DNA of 32,023 nt from the NCBI GenBank assembly GCA_018985225.1, contig JADGIF010000032.1, forward strand, positions 1 to 32,023. The letters run 5' to 3'. The position numbers and the translations under genes are program-made. How positions within the stretch are numbered: position 1 is the first letter of the stretch; the number at the start of each line of letters is the position of its first letter. This document shows, piece after piece, positions 17,526 to 26,500 of the stretch. The notes beneath the pieces are model-generated. The model ran no database searches and was not told where the DNA came from. It saw only the letters and a program-made list of their open reading frames with translations. The DNA comes from Amoeboradix gromovi (taxonomy: Eukaryota; Sanchytriomycota; Sanchytriomycetes; Sanchytriales; Sanchytriaceae).

Positions 17526-19148
17526 TTATATATCCTGCTCAAATAAATCCAATTCGTTAATTCGCTTCAGCTCTCTTGTTAATAAATTCATTTTGCGGTT
17601 TGCCATTGATATTTTTGTCCCCACTGCTAAGTCCACCAATTTCAAGTACTCGCTACTCTTTTCTTTAAATATCTCACTTTCTACAAGCTGATTTTGTAGC
17701 TCAATTCGTTTTTGTTTTAAGTCGTCAAAAAGCATATCCTCATTCTCTACAACACTGAATTCTGTTGTAAATACCCGAGTATAGCAATTGCTTTGCTTAT
17801 TATCCAGTATCAGCGTAATATCTGTAATTCGTTGTCTGATATCTGTGATATTTCCAAACTCATCATTCAAGATGGAATCTATCATACGGTGGAATTCAGT
17901 ATATACCTTGTAAAACTCACAGCTCATAATCATAAGCTCTTCTATTATGAATGTTAGTCTATCAGTTATCAAGTACACTGTAGATATGGGCTCATCGTTA
18001 ACTATGAAATTAGGCTCCATAAAACTGCGTAAACTGCTGCACTCGTCAATTATACTCAGTGAAGCATTAAAAAGATTGTTTATTTTAAGACTTGTATACA
18101 GTGCATTGTCGCAATCTACTGAACTGCAAGATACGGAAGAAGTTGCAGAATTACTAACAGGAGAAACTGGCTCAAATATACTGTCATTTTCAGTGGAATT
18201 TAACTGATCCAAATACACCTGAGGATTAGAAGAGTTGAGGTCTGTGTTTATACGCAAAATAGACAAAAAACGATGAAGCATCGGTTGTATTACATCACAA
18301 AAACGAATAACATGAGGGCTGTAGCTACTGCATAAATCGTTTAAAAGCAAAAGAAAATCGTCACCTAGAGGCACAATCAGATGTATAAAAGGATGAACAG
18401 ATGAATGAATATTAGGGTAATTGGAAATCACTTGGCTTTGGGTATCTAAACGTCTATTTAGCAACAGCTTACAAGAATTATTAATGAAGTGCCTTTTGTA
18501 TGAGGAGTAGGCCATTATATGACCACAATCTGTACAAATATACTTGTTGACCTCGTAGTACTTTTTATCAGAATGGTCTTTACAGAGCTCCCTAGGAGTA
18601 TGCATAACCAAGAAGCAATACCTGCAATAAACAATAACGTTGAGATCTGAAAAATGCTTGATTGAGCCAACGTTAGGCAAAACTTGGGAACTTCTGTTGT
18701 TTATCACATTTTGGAACATTTGAGGGTTAAGGTAGTCCCGATTCAATTTGGTACGTTTGGCTGGAGACCTATCCAGGCCTATATTAAGTCTTTTAGTAGG
18801 AGTATGCGGTACCTTTTTTATGTGATTTTCTGGTATCTGTTCAATTCGAGTTGATTTACGTTGCTTGTCTTTGCCTTTTCGTATGCTCAATACCTCCCTA
18901 TAATATGGCTCATCTGTAATGGTGCAACCAGCAGGGTGATTTTTGCAGTATGTTTTCCAGCACGATAGCACTCCACAATGATTGCAAACTACATACTTAT
19001 CTCGAGGGTGAATTTTACATTTGTTTTCAACTGGTGTTTTACAAACACTGCAAACTGGTGTGTAGCTGGGACCATTGAACTGATTTAATTTATAAACGAA
19101 TGATTTCCCTTTAACTTTGAACACTGACAAGTCTAACATATGGGACAT
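17526..19148 (-). CDS. Unknown protein with two Cys/His zinc-binding-like clusters
   Basis: 540 aa from ATG 19148 (CACAGAGC before it); ATG at 19139 is an alternative, and the open frame extends upstream. Residues about 30-75 carry a first cluster: CSVC, KCKIH, CNHCG, then CKNHPAGC. A second, similarly spaced cluster (CRYC, LCKDH, CTDCG, then H and C) lies at about residues 180-235. Between them is a basic stretch with TPTKRLN and SPAKRTK, which could be a nuclear localisation signal with proline-directed phosphorylation sites. The C-terminal 300 residues are helical, with a coiled-coil-like end (KQKRIELQNQLVESEIF). I do not recognise the family. A nuclear or chromosomal role is inference. 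Confidence 0.6.
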   Translation of the reverse strand: MSHMLDLSVFKVKGKSFVYKLNQFNGPSYTPVCSVCKTPVENKCKIHPRDKYVVCNHCGVLSCWKTYCKNHPAGCTITDEPYYREVLSIRKGKDKQRKSTRIEQIPENHIKKVPHTPTKRLNIGLDRSPAKRTKLNRDYLNPQMFQNVINNRSSQVLPNVGSIKHFSDLNVIVYCRYCFLVMHTPRELCKDHSDKKYYEVNKYICTDCGHIMAYSSYKRHFINNSCKLLLNRRLDTQSQVISNYPNIHSSVHPFIHLIVPLGDDFLLLLNDLCSSYSPHVIRFCDVIQPMLHRFLSILRINTDLNSSNPQVYLDQLNSTENDSIFEPVSPVSNSATSSVSCSSVDCDNALYTSLKINNLFNASLSIIDECSSLRSFMEPNFIVNDEPISTVYLITDRLTFIIEELMIMSCEFYKVYTEFHRMIDSILNDEFGNITDIRQRITDITLILDNKQSNCYTRVFTTEFSVVENEDMLFDDLKQKRIELQNQLVESEIFKEKSSEYLKLVDLAVGTKISMANRKMNLLTRELKRINELDLFEQDI

Positions 19149-19309
19149 GCTCTGTGAAAAGAAGGAGTGCCCAAAAAAAAAGTAAGCAATTCTTGTAAAA
19201 CCACTTGTGATAACTAAAATCATCGCTTGCGCCTTCAAACTCAAGAAATGTGGAACTGATATATGAACTTATGCACATGCTTGCATCGGAAAGACATTTA
19301 CTACGAGTA

Positions 19310-19517
19310 TTAAATGCAATCATGGGAAGGACAACATAAGAGATAGCAAATGAACATGACAAAAACGATGTTGAATACCGATAGCAAGCAGAGTAGCATT
19401 CCGGTAGCACCAACAAGAAGCTTGTCTGTTCTTTGGTAGAAACCCTTGGCTTTTGCCTGATTCTGAGTTTCAAATAAGAGTCGAGAAAACAAAAGAGCCG
19501 TTTGCCGTGTAAATCAT
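19310..19517 (-). CDS. Small membrane protein, possibly COX7A-like; structure uncertain
   Basis: A minus-strand frame contains AKAKGFYQRTDKLLVGATGM followed by a long hydrophobic helix (LLCLLSVFNIVFVMFICYLL). It has no ATG at its 5' end. One with a start at 19517 can be joined if 19490-19463 is a 28-nt intron (GT...CAG), giving 59 aa that begin MIYTANGSF. The pattern [KR].FYQ..DKLL...TM before a helix is loosely like cytochrome c oxidase subunit 7A, but the usual LP.HLKGG part is missing. The 28-nt intron is longer than the others here, which weakens the model. Confidence 0.3.
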
Positions 19518-19536
19518 ATATGATAATGTATTGGAT

Positions 19537-20811
19537 TTATTTGATTGCTTCTAAAGATTTAGAGATGGCCTCTACTCCTGTTTTAATTTGCTCGCTGTTA
19601 ATCACTAGCGGAGGAGCTAATCTAATTATATCATTCTTTGTAGGCCTTGATAGAATTCCAAACTTCTTCATTTCCAAGCACAAATCCCACGCGGAATATT
19701 TAGAATCAATCTGAATTGCATTCATTAACCCTCTGCCTCTAACATCCGATATAACAGGTGATTTTAGATTTCTTAGAGCCTGCCTTAGCAACTCACCCAT
19801 TTCTAAAGCATTTTGAACTAGTTTCTCATCAATAACTACTTTCATGGCTTCCATTGCAACAGCGCAAGCCAATGGATTACCCCCAAATGTACTGCCATGC
19901 TGTCCTGGTTTTATAACCGACAATATCTCGTCGTCTGCCAGCACACAAGAAACTGGATATAGTCCACCGCTTAGTGATTTACCAAGCAATACTATGTCTG
20001 CACGTACATCTTCATGATCTATACATAACATTTTACCAGTTCTGCCAATCCCTGTTTGGATCTCATCAGCAATCAGTAAAACATTGAACTTAGTGCACAG
20101 TTCGTTTAATTTAGATAAGTAGCCTTCTGGAGGTAGTATAATACCTCCCTCGCCTTGAATTGGTTCTATAATGAAGGCCGCAATATGCTGATGATGTTGC
20201 TCAAAGCATTTTATGACATCTTCCAAATTGCCATACCTTATGATATTGTTAGTGACCGGACAAACAGGACCTACATTGCTTAACCTGGGACCAAAGTCAG
20301 AGTAAGCTGAAGGATCGGTAGACATCGCAGTAGCACATAAAGTACGTCCGTGAAAATTATTACTGCACGCGAGAATAATTGCCTTGTTTTCTGGAATGTT
20401 CTTTTTAAGATATCCCCATTTGCGACTTAGTTTAATAGCGGTATCTACTGACTCTGCACCCGTATTGGTAGGTAAGATCTTATCGTATTGAAACAATTCA
20501 GTCATAAATTTTGCATAGGTACCAAATTGGTCATTGTAAAAAGCACGGCTAGTCAGTGACAATTTCTTAATTTGATCTTCCATCGCTTTAACAATTCTTG
20601 GGTGGCAATGTCCTTGATTTACACTGCCAATGCTGCTGAGAAAGTCTAGATATTTGTTCCCTTCTGGATCCCAAACATAAACACCACTGGCTTTAGAAAT
20701 AACAACAGGCAATGGCTTGTAGTTGTTCGCACCGTAGTGCTCTTCGTATTGCATTAGCTTTTGAGACGAGAGGCTCGAATTCTTAAAAAAGCGGCGAAAT
20801 AGCTGCGACAT
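19537..20811 (-). CDS. Ornithine aminotransferase
   Basis: 424 aa from ATG 20811. The PLP enzyme transfers the delta-amino group of ornithine to 2-oxoglutarate, giving glutamate semialdehyde. Family signatures are EEHYGANNYKPLPV, DFLSSIGSVNQGHCHPRIV, LTSRAFYNDQFG and NTGAESVDTAIKLSRKWGY. PLP sites are IADEIQTGIGRTGKML and the Schiff-base lysine in LLGKSLSGGLYPVSCVL (about residue 278). The first residues MSQLFRRFFKNSSLSSQ look like a mitochondrial presequence (basic, hydroxylated, no acids). Mitochondrial import is therefore likely, as in animals. Fungal enzymes are often cytosolic. The leader TTTTTAGTACA before the ATG resembles other starts in this window. Confidence 0.95.
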   Translation of the reverse strand: MSQLFRRFFKNSSLSSQKLMQYEEHYGANNYKPLPVVISKASGVYVWDPEGNKYLDFLSSIGSVNQGHCHPRIVKAMEDQIKKLSLTSRAFYNDQFGTYAKFMTELFQYDKILPTNTGAESVDTAIKLSRKWGYLKKNIPENKAIILACSNNFHGRTLCATAMSTDPSAYSDFGPRLSNVGPVCPVTNNIIRYGNLEDVIKCFEQHHQHIAAFIIEPIQGEGGIILPPEGYLSKLNELCTKFNVLLIADEIQTGIGRTGKMLCIDHEDVRADIVLLGKSLSGGLYPVSCVLADDEILSVIKPGQHGSTFGGNPLACAVAMEAMKVVIDEKLVQNALEMGELLRQALRNLKSPVISDVRGRGLMNAIQIDSKYSAWDLCLEMKKFGILSRPTKNDIIRLAPPLVINSEQIKTGVEAISKSLEAIK

Positions 20812-20889
20812 TGTACTAAAAATAGAGGGCACACACCGATAAAAGAGTTTAAAAAAAATCAGCCGTCTTGCAAGGCTCAAAATAATTAT

Positions 20890-20973
20890 TGCACAGACTG
20901 GGATTCGAACCCAGGCGGACTTCGTCCACCAGAACTTAAGTCTGGCGCCTTAGACCAACTCGGCCATCTGTGC
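20890..20973 (-). tRNA. tRNA-Leu (anticodon UAA)
   Basis: 84 nt without an intron. Acceptor stem GCACAGA pairs with TCTGTGC, with A as discriminator. The D arm is GCCGAGTTGGTCTAAGGC and the anticodon stem-loop CCAGACTTAAGTTCTGG reads TAA. A long variable arm (TGGACGAAGTCC) is followed by the T arm CTGGGTTCGAATCCCAG. The long variable arm and anticodon make it a class II leucine tRNA. A and B boxes for RNA polymerase III are intact. It sits between the divergent OAT and SRP receptor genes. Confidence 0.97.
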
Positions 20974-21051
20974 CTAACAATTTTGGCGGCATTTTTGTGT
21001 AACAACCTCTATATTAACCTGGTCTACAAACTTTAATTTTTCTTGCACTCC

Positions 21052-22440
21052 ATGCTAGATGGATTCCTTGTTATCAGTATGAGCGGTCTCTTAGAATACC
21101 AATATGTACCTTTTGATCAGACCGCAGTATACGAATTAGCTACTACTTATCTAGAATCTGTTCTTGACAGTAAACCGTTTGAAAACACAGAGTACAAGTT
21201 GCATCATTTTTATTTTGATCCTTTTATTTTTATTTTGATTCATCATATTAGTAACAACATCAAATATGTAGATGATGTATTTCAATTTACAGCGTCGAAT
21301 TTCCCCAGCACCAATTTTGATACTTTATTAAAGCAATATTTATTAGCACAGGAAGAAAAACCTGAAGGAAATAAACACAAAATAAAAAAGACAAAAAGAT
21401 CAAAAGTCCAAAAAGATCTTAATGAGGATATGGATGATTTGAATTTTAGCAAGGCTTCTGAGACTAAGTCAGTTGCGAAAATTGATATTCAACCAACGCG
21501 GAAACAGCTGCTCCCTCAGACTAAAAGTTATATTTCAAGCTGGATTAACAAACTTAGTGGCCAGCAGCGCATAACGGATGATGACCTGGCTACTTTGCTA
21601 ATAGATTTAGAACAGTTATTTGTCAAAAAGAACATCGCTCAAAATATTGCAAATGAACTAATTCAGCAGATTAGACTTCAGCTGAAGAACAAGCAAGTGG
21701 GGAGATTCCAGAGTATATGGCATATCATACAGGATGCAACAAATGATTACTTGACAAGGTTGTTAATTCCCAAGCAATCTACGGATTTACTCACATTGAT
21801 GCGCAATAAACCATTTGTTTTGGCTTTTATAGGTGTCAATGGTGTCGGCAAAACTACCAATCTTGCAAAGATATGCTACTGGCTTTTGATCCACAAAAAA
21901 TCAATTTTAATCGCTGCTTGCGACACTTTTAGAAGTGGGGCGGTGGAGCAGCTTGCAATCCACGTTGATCGCTTGTCGGCTACATTTGACACAACTATAG
22001 AGCTTTTCCAACAGGGATATAAGAAAGATGCAGCAGCCGTTGCTAAAGATGCCATAGGATACGCCAAAGCAAACAGTTTTGATGTGGTTTTGATTGACAC
22101 TGCTGGTAGAATGCAAGATGATGAGCCTTTGATGAGATCTTTAGGGAAGTTGGTCCAGATGAATCCAATTGATAAGATCGTTTTTGTAGGTGAAGCTTTG
22201 GTTGGGAATGAATGCATTGAGCAATTAACAAAGTTTAATAATGTGATCAAACAGCGAGCCAATAGACAAGTAGATTACATATTGCTAACAAAGTTTGACA
22301 CAGTAGACGATCTAGTAGGTGCAGCTATTAATATGGTGTATTTGACAAAGCAACCAATTTTATTCGTTGGAGTTGGGCAAGAATATCAAGATATATGCGA
22401 GTTAGATGTTGCAAGCGTAGTAGCAAGTATTCTGAAGTAA
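21052..22440 (+). CDS. Signal recognition particle receptor alpha subunit (SRPRA/SRP101)
   Basis: 462 aa. The GTPase docks SRP-ribosome complexes at the ER membrane. The N-terminal SRX-like domain starts MLDGFLVISMSGLLEYQY, matching the family start MLDFFTIFSKGGLVLW; this fixes the ATG at 21052, not 21043. A basic linker (KHKIKKTKRSKVQKD) follows. The NG domain shows G1 GVNGVGKTTNLAK (about 260), the DTFRSGAVEQL loop, G3 DTAGRMQ (about 348), TKFD (about 413) and GVGQEYQDI at the end. The linker is much shorter than in animals (human about 640 aa total). Only one base separates its stop from the stop of the convergent ATG11-like gene. Confidence 0.96.
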   Translation: MLDGFLVISMSGLLEYQYVPFDQTAVYELATTYLESVLDSKPFENTEYKLHHFYFDPFIFILIHHISNNIKYVDDVFQFTASNFPSTNFDTLLKQYLLAQEEKPEGNKHKIKKTKRSKVQKDLNEDMDDLNFSKASETKSVAKIDIQPTRKQLLPQTKSYISSWINKLSGQQRITDDDLATLLIDLEQLFVKKNIAQNIANELIQQIRLQLKNKQVGRFQSIWHIIQDATNDYLTRLLIPKQSTDLLTLMRNKPFVLAFIGVNGVGKTTNLAKICYWLLIHKKSILIAACDTFRSGAVEQLAIHVDRLSATFDTTIELFQQGYKKDAAAVAKDAIGYAKANSFDVVLIDTAGRMQDDEPLMRSLGKLVQMNPIDKIVFVGEALVGNECIEQLTKFNNVIKQRANRQVDYILLTKFDTVDDLVGAAINMVYLTKQPILFVGVGQEYQDICELDVASVVASILK

Positions 22441-22441
22441 A

Positions 22442-24178
22442 TCATCTATATTTATTGTACACCATCTTTACTGTTTCTCCAAAATGAACAAGAACTTCCA
22501 TTAAATCGTTACTTTCATCGAGCTGTGTGACATCATAGAAACTTCCACGCACCCTTTGCAATATATTCCTTGGAGGCGCTAACAATCTACTCAACATCAG
22601 CCTATACTCTTTCAATTGATTAGAGATCATCCCAAGCATTCTTTGCGACTTACTGTTTTCAGATTCCATCGCGAGTAAATCTTCCCTAGACTTCAGATTG
22701 TCTTGCTGTAGCTGCCTGAAATAATCTGATAGGCTTACCTTTATTGCATGTATGGTCGGGTTGCTTTCAAAGCTACCTGTGATCACGTTGTTAATTGTTC
22801 TTGGACTACTAAGCCATTCTATGAGATTTTTAAATTTATTTATTTCTTCGCCCAATTCCTTGTTAACGGCTCTTAATTGAGTGTTTTCTTTAAGTAAAAA
22901 CTCTAATTCTTTGTTTTCAATTGGATTTGTAGTAAAATTCACTAGATGCTGTGCTACAGCCATATATTGCTTGTATGTCATACACTGGGATGACAAATCT
23001 TTGCTTAGTAACTGCAATTGATGAAATGGTGGGTCGGTTAACCTGTCTCTGCTAAACTCAATGTTAAACGATGGTAATTGAGCAGATAAATCTTGAAACC
23101 AGTGAATGTTCTCTAAAGAATTTCTAACAGAGCTTGTTAATCTAAACGATTCAGCAAACTCCGCTCTCTTTTCCTTTTCGTCTTTTAGAGCATTATCCAG
23201 TACATCGCTTGCATTTTCAATCAAGTCTGCCAGTTGATCTTCCCATGCCTTTCTTCTACCAAATTCTGCAACTCCTGTGGTATAGTTTTCCAGTATATCA
23301 TGAAGAATTTCTAACTGTTGTACATCAGCTAAAACGCTTTCATAGAGCATGCTGGTCTCTTTCTGATCTCTAATAAAAATCGCGGTTGCAGATTGATGTT
23401 CTTTGATTGCCTCGAGTCTCTTAACAAACTCATTGTATTCAGATTCATGAATAGATAATGCTTCCAAGTAAACAGATTTAGCTTGGTTTTCCAAGTTTGT
23501 TAAAATTGATAAATTAGAAGATTCATTGGTTATAGATTTTTCTGGTGACTCGATATATTCTTGATAAACCGTCAAAAGTTTGGTATATATCATATCCGCT
23601 TGGTTCAAAAAAGGTGAGAAATCCTTATTTTGAACTTGAAAGGGATTAAAAGGCTCAACATTAGTAGGGAATCTCAAGTTATCACACAGCTGCTGAACTT
23701 CGTTTACAGATGCTTCGCAGTGGTTATACCAGTCTGATAATTTAGAAATTGGTAATCTTACGTCCAACTGTTCCAAGACAGCCAGCCAGTCTTTGGATTT
23801 TATTAAAATATCATTAAGTGGGCGGACATTAAATATCAAAACCGAAGGATGTGTGTTGACCTGCAATATTAGAGCTTGAGCAGCCCTAGACCATAAATGA
23901 CATTCGGCCATCAATTTATTATAATGATACATCAATGCCTTTAAATGCAAAAGAGTCTGCTCCGCTATGTGCAGCAAACGCAATGCTTCATTTTCTTCGT
24001 CTAGTGGCTCATTTATAAATGGATAACTCGGCTGTGTATATTCTGGAATATTTGCAATTTTATTCTTTGGAAATACAAAAATATCTTTCTCATCATCTTC
24101 GTATGCTCTCATACCATTTTCGTCAATCAGTATACATTCCTCCAATGGTGAACTTGACTTAAAGATGTGCAAGAGCAT
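22442..24178 (-). CDS. ATG11/FIP200-like autophagy scaffold
   Basis: 578 aa, mostly helical with coiled-coil parts. The N-terminus ECILIDENGMRAYEDD followed by DIFVFPKN matches the ATG11 pattern in which an 'ILL..DG..L' segment is followed by an acidic 'I[YF]VF' strand. Residues about 300-350 (GVAEFGRRKAWEDQLADLIE, then KEKRAEFAESF) resemble the ATG17/ATG11 domain with its R(R)..F...L and E..RR..F elements. Family members organise the Atg1/ULK kinase complex at sites of autophagosome formation. A Leu-rich coiled coil (about 430-470) and a conserved-looking C-terminus follow. No sharp motif exists for this family, so the call is moderate. Confidence 0.6.
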   Translation of the reverse strand: MLLHIFKSSSPLEECILIDENGMRAYEDDEKDIFVFPKNKIANIPEYTQPSYPFINEPLDEENEALRLLHIAEQTLLHLKALMYHYNKLMAECHLWSRAAQALILQVNTHPSVLIFNVRPLNDILIKSKDWLAVLEQLDVRLPISKLSDWYNHCEASVNEVQQLCDNLRFPTNVEPFNPFQVQNKDFSPFLNQADMIYTKLLTVYQEYIESPEKSITNESSNLSILTNLENQAKSVYLEALSIHESEYNEFVKRLEAIKEHQSATAIFIRDQKETSMLYESVLADVQQLEILHDILENYTTGVAEFGRRKAWEDQLADLIENASDVLDNALKDEKEKRAEFAESFRLTSSVRNSLENIHWFQDLSAQLPSFNIEFSRDRLTDPPFHQLQLLSKDLSSQCMTYKQYMAVAQHLVNFTTNPIENKELEFLLKENTQLRAVNKELGEEINKFKNLIEWLSSPRTINNVITGSFESNPTIHAIKVSLSDYFRQLQQDNLKSREDLLAMESENSKSQRMLGMISNQLKEYRLMLSRLLAPPRNILQRVRGSFYDVTQLDESNDLMEVLVHFGETVKMVYNKYR

Positions 24179-24217
24179 GAAGGAGATTAATTTTCATAAT
24201 TAAATCTTTTTGTAAAC

Positions 24218-26485
24218 ATGGGAGTAGCAAACCTCTGGCAACTAGTACAACCAACTGGCCATGAAGTTCAATTGGAAACTCTTCGCAATAAAATTGTAGC
24301 TGTGGATGCATCGATTTGGATATACACTTTTATTCGTAGTTTACATAACCATGGGGAATTTAGTTATTTACTGGGCTTTCTGAAAAGAATAGCCAAACTA
24401 CTATATTACGGTATCAGGCCTGTATTTGTATTTGACGGTAGGCCTCCGCAGCTAAAAAAGCGAGTGATTAATGCTAGAAGAAACAAAAATGAATTTGACC
24501 CTAAGAAACTGGCTTTACAAATCATGAATGATCCTAAAATAATTCACAACATTAACCCCAAAAATGATATGTATAAAATGCCTTTCGTCAATAATAAATT
24601 TACTAATTCCAACAATGATATTAGAATGCCTCTGCTTCCTCAAGAATTTGTAAACGCGTTTGAACAGTACCAACACGTTAGTACACTACATAGAAACAGC
24701 AGATCCTCAAATACCCAACAACAGCTTGAGATACATTCTACTACGGACCCACTTGAATTTAGTAAAATGCAGGTCAGAAATGTTCAATATCGCCATAATG
24801 TTACTAACGAACTTCACAAAGTAATTGGAATGAACCAAGAGAAACCTCTATTGGGAAACAGACTCAAGTCATACAAGTTTTCAAAAAGTACCAGCAATGT
24901 GCAGGATTTTCATCCAGAATCAAACTGGTTTGATGATACTACGGATAACGACCACCAGCTATTCAATACTTGTGACAAAACCGAGTCTCTTTATGTTGAA
25001 GATAGCCAAAATATTGAGCTTCATAGTGAAAACAATTCAGTTATTGATTTAATTTCTTCCGAGTCAGAGTTTGAAGATGTTGCACCATCTGCGGATACTC
25101 CATTTAATGCAGATATAGATTGGTTCATCGCTTCATGGCAACCCTTCGCACCGCCCAGAACATTCAAAATATTTGATTCTACAATTTTTTATGACTTGTT
25201 CCAACTGAGCGGAACTGACATTAAAGCAAAGATTGCAGAGCTTTCCAAATATAGAGATAGCGCATTCAAGGAATCTTACTTGTATATTATTCAGTATTTG
25301 GATGCTATATTGGAATACAAACATATGAACACTGGTTATAGAAACTTTAAACCTGAGCCTACTAAATCGAAGCCGTCGTTCTCTTATGCCACTAACGACG
25401 TTGTTAAACCTCAAAACCAGTCAAGCTTAATCAGGTTGTTTCAAACAGCTCCAAAAATACAAAAAATAAAAATTATTAAAAATGAAAAGTTGTTTAAGAT
25501 AAACTACGAATCGCCGTCATTGCCTGATATGCCGAAAGCAGATGAAATTAGTGAGAATAATATAGAATTGGCAATTGTAGACACAAATTTGATGGATACA
25601 GATACATCCATTGTTAACGAAATTCATCACGCTCAAGTCAGTGGCGTAAAATCAGAAGACTTGTCAAATGATCCTTCAAAAGCAACACAACCAACGGCTC
25701 TAGGTTCTAATCCAGTACAGTCTGCCACAATAAGTAGTGAAATGTTGTTAGAATGCATGCATCTTTTAAAACTATTTGGAATACCTTATATCGTAGCACC
25801 GCAAGAAGCAGAAGCACAATGCGCTTATTTAAATCAGAATAAACTGGTAGATGGGATAATAACAGATGACAGTGATGTGTTCTTGTTCGGCGGCATAGAC
25901 ATATACAGACACATATTCAAAAACAACATGCAAGTAGAGCATTTCAATACAGAACAAATTCAAAGCGATTTAAGTTTAAATAGACAAGATTTTGTAGACT
26001 TGGCGCAATTATTGGGTAGTGACTATTGCTTGGGATACAAAGGAGTAGGTCTCATAACAGCGATGGAAATACTATTAGAATTTGGCGATTTAAAAGGGTT
26101 CAACAGATACTGTATGCAAATTCAATCCGGTCACAAAAATGATAGAAACGATAAATTCAAAACTATAGCAAAAAAAGTGTTGATACCGAATGCATATGAG
26201 ATTCAGCAAATCGAAGATGCTTATCTGAGGCCAATAGTAGACGAAAACAAAGAGGAATTCGTGTTTGGGGAGATATTGTTGGAAGAATTAAAGGATTTTT
26301 TGAATATGAAATTAAAATGGGAACATAGCAAAACAGAAGAATTACTAGGACCTGTAATAGAGGCACAAAAGAATAGAAAACTGAGTGGATATCAACAAAC
26401 ACTGAATTTTAGTAAAAGCGGTAAAGAAATTAATTACGGAAGTAAACGGCTGACTCAAGTTATGGAACTGTTTAGGCAGAGGTAA
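24218..26485 (+). CDS. XPG/RAD2-type structure-specific endonuclease
   Basis: 755 aa. XPG cuts the 3' side of bubbles in nucleotide excision repair. The N region begins MGVANLWQLVQPTGHEVQLE and holds VAVDASIWIY and VFVFDGRPPQLKKRVINARR. A long low-complexity spacer (about 95-500) separates it from the I region, as in RAD2. Inside the spacer a hydrophobic-acidic stretch (NSVIDLISSESEFEDV) could bind TFIIH, which is inference. I-region catalytic motifs are APQEAEAQCAYLN (about 530), ITDDSDVFLFGG (about 548) and GSDYCLGYKGVG (about 598). The C-terminus QQTLNFS is a possible PCNA-binding box. The length is below the usual 1,000 or more residues because the spacer is short. PGS1 starts 15 bp after the stop. 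Confidence 0.93.
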   Translation: MGVANLWQLVQPTGHEVQLETLRNKIVAVDASIWIYTFIRSLHNHGEFSYLLGFLKRIAKLLYYGIRPVFVFDGRPPQLKKRVINARRNKNEFDPKKLALQIMNDPKIIHNINPKNDMYKMPFVNNKFTNSNNDIRMPLLPQEFVNAFEQYQHVSTLHRNSRSSNTQQQLEIHSTTDPLEFSKMQVRNVQYRHNVTNELHKVIGMNQEKPLLGNRLKSYKFSKSTSNVQDFHPESNWFDDTTDNDHQLFNTCDKTESLYVEDSQNIELHSENNSVIDLISSESEFEDVAPSADTPFNADIDWFIASWQPFAPPRTFKIFDSTIFYDLFQLSGTDIKAKIAELSKYRDSAFKESYLYIIQYLDAILEYKHMNTGYRNFKPEPTKSKPSFSYATNDVVKPQNQSSLIRLFQTAPKIQKIKIIKNEKLFKINYESPSLPDMPKADEISENNIELAIVDTNLMDTDTSIVNEIHHAQVSGVKSEDLSNDPSKATQPTALGSNPVQSATISSEMLLECMHLLKLFGIPYIVAPQEAEAQCAYLNQNKLVDGIITDDSDVFLFGGIDIYRHIFKNNMQVEHFNTEQIQSDLSLNRQDFVDLAQLLGSDYCLGYKGVGLITAMEILLEFGDLKGFNRYCMQIQSGHKNDRNDKFKTIAKKVLIPNAYEIQQIEDAYLRPIVDENKEEFVFGEILLEELKDFLNMKLKWEHSKTEELLGPVIEAQKNRKLSGYQQTLNFSKSGKEINYGSKRLTQVMELFRQR

Positions 26486-26500
26486 TTCTAATTCTAATAA

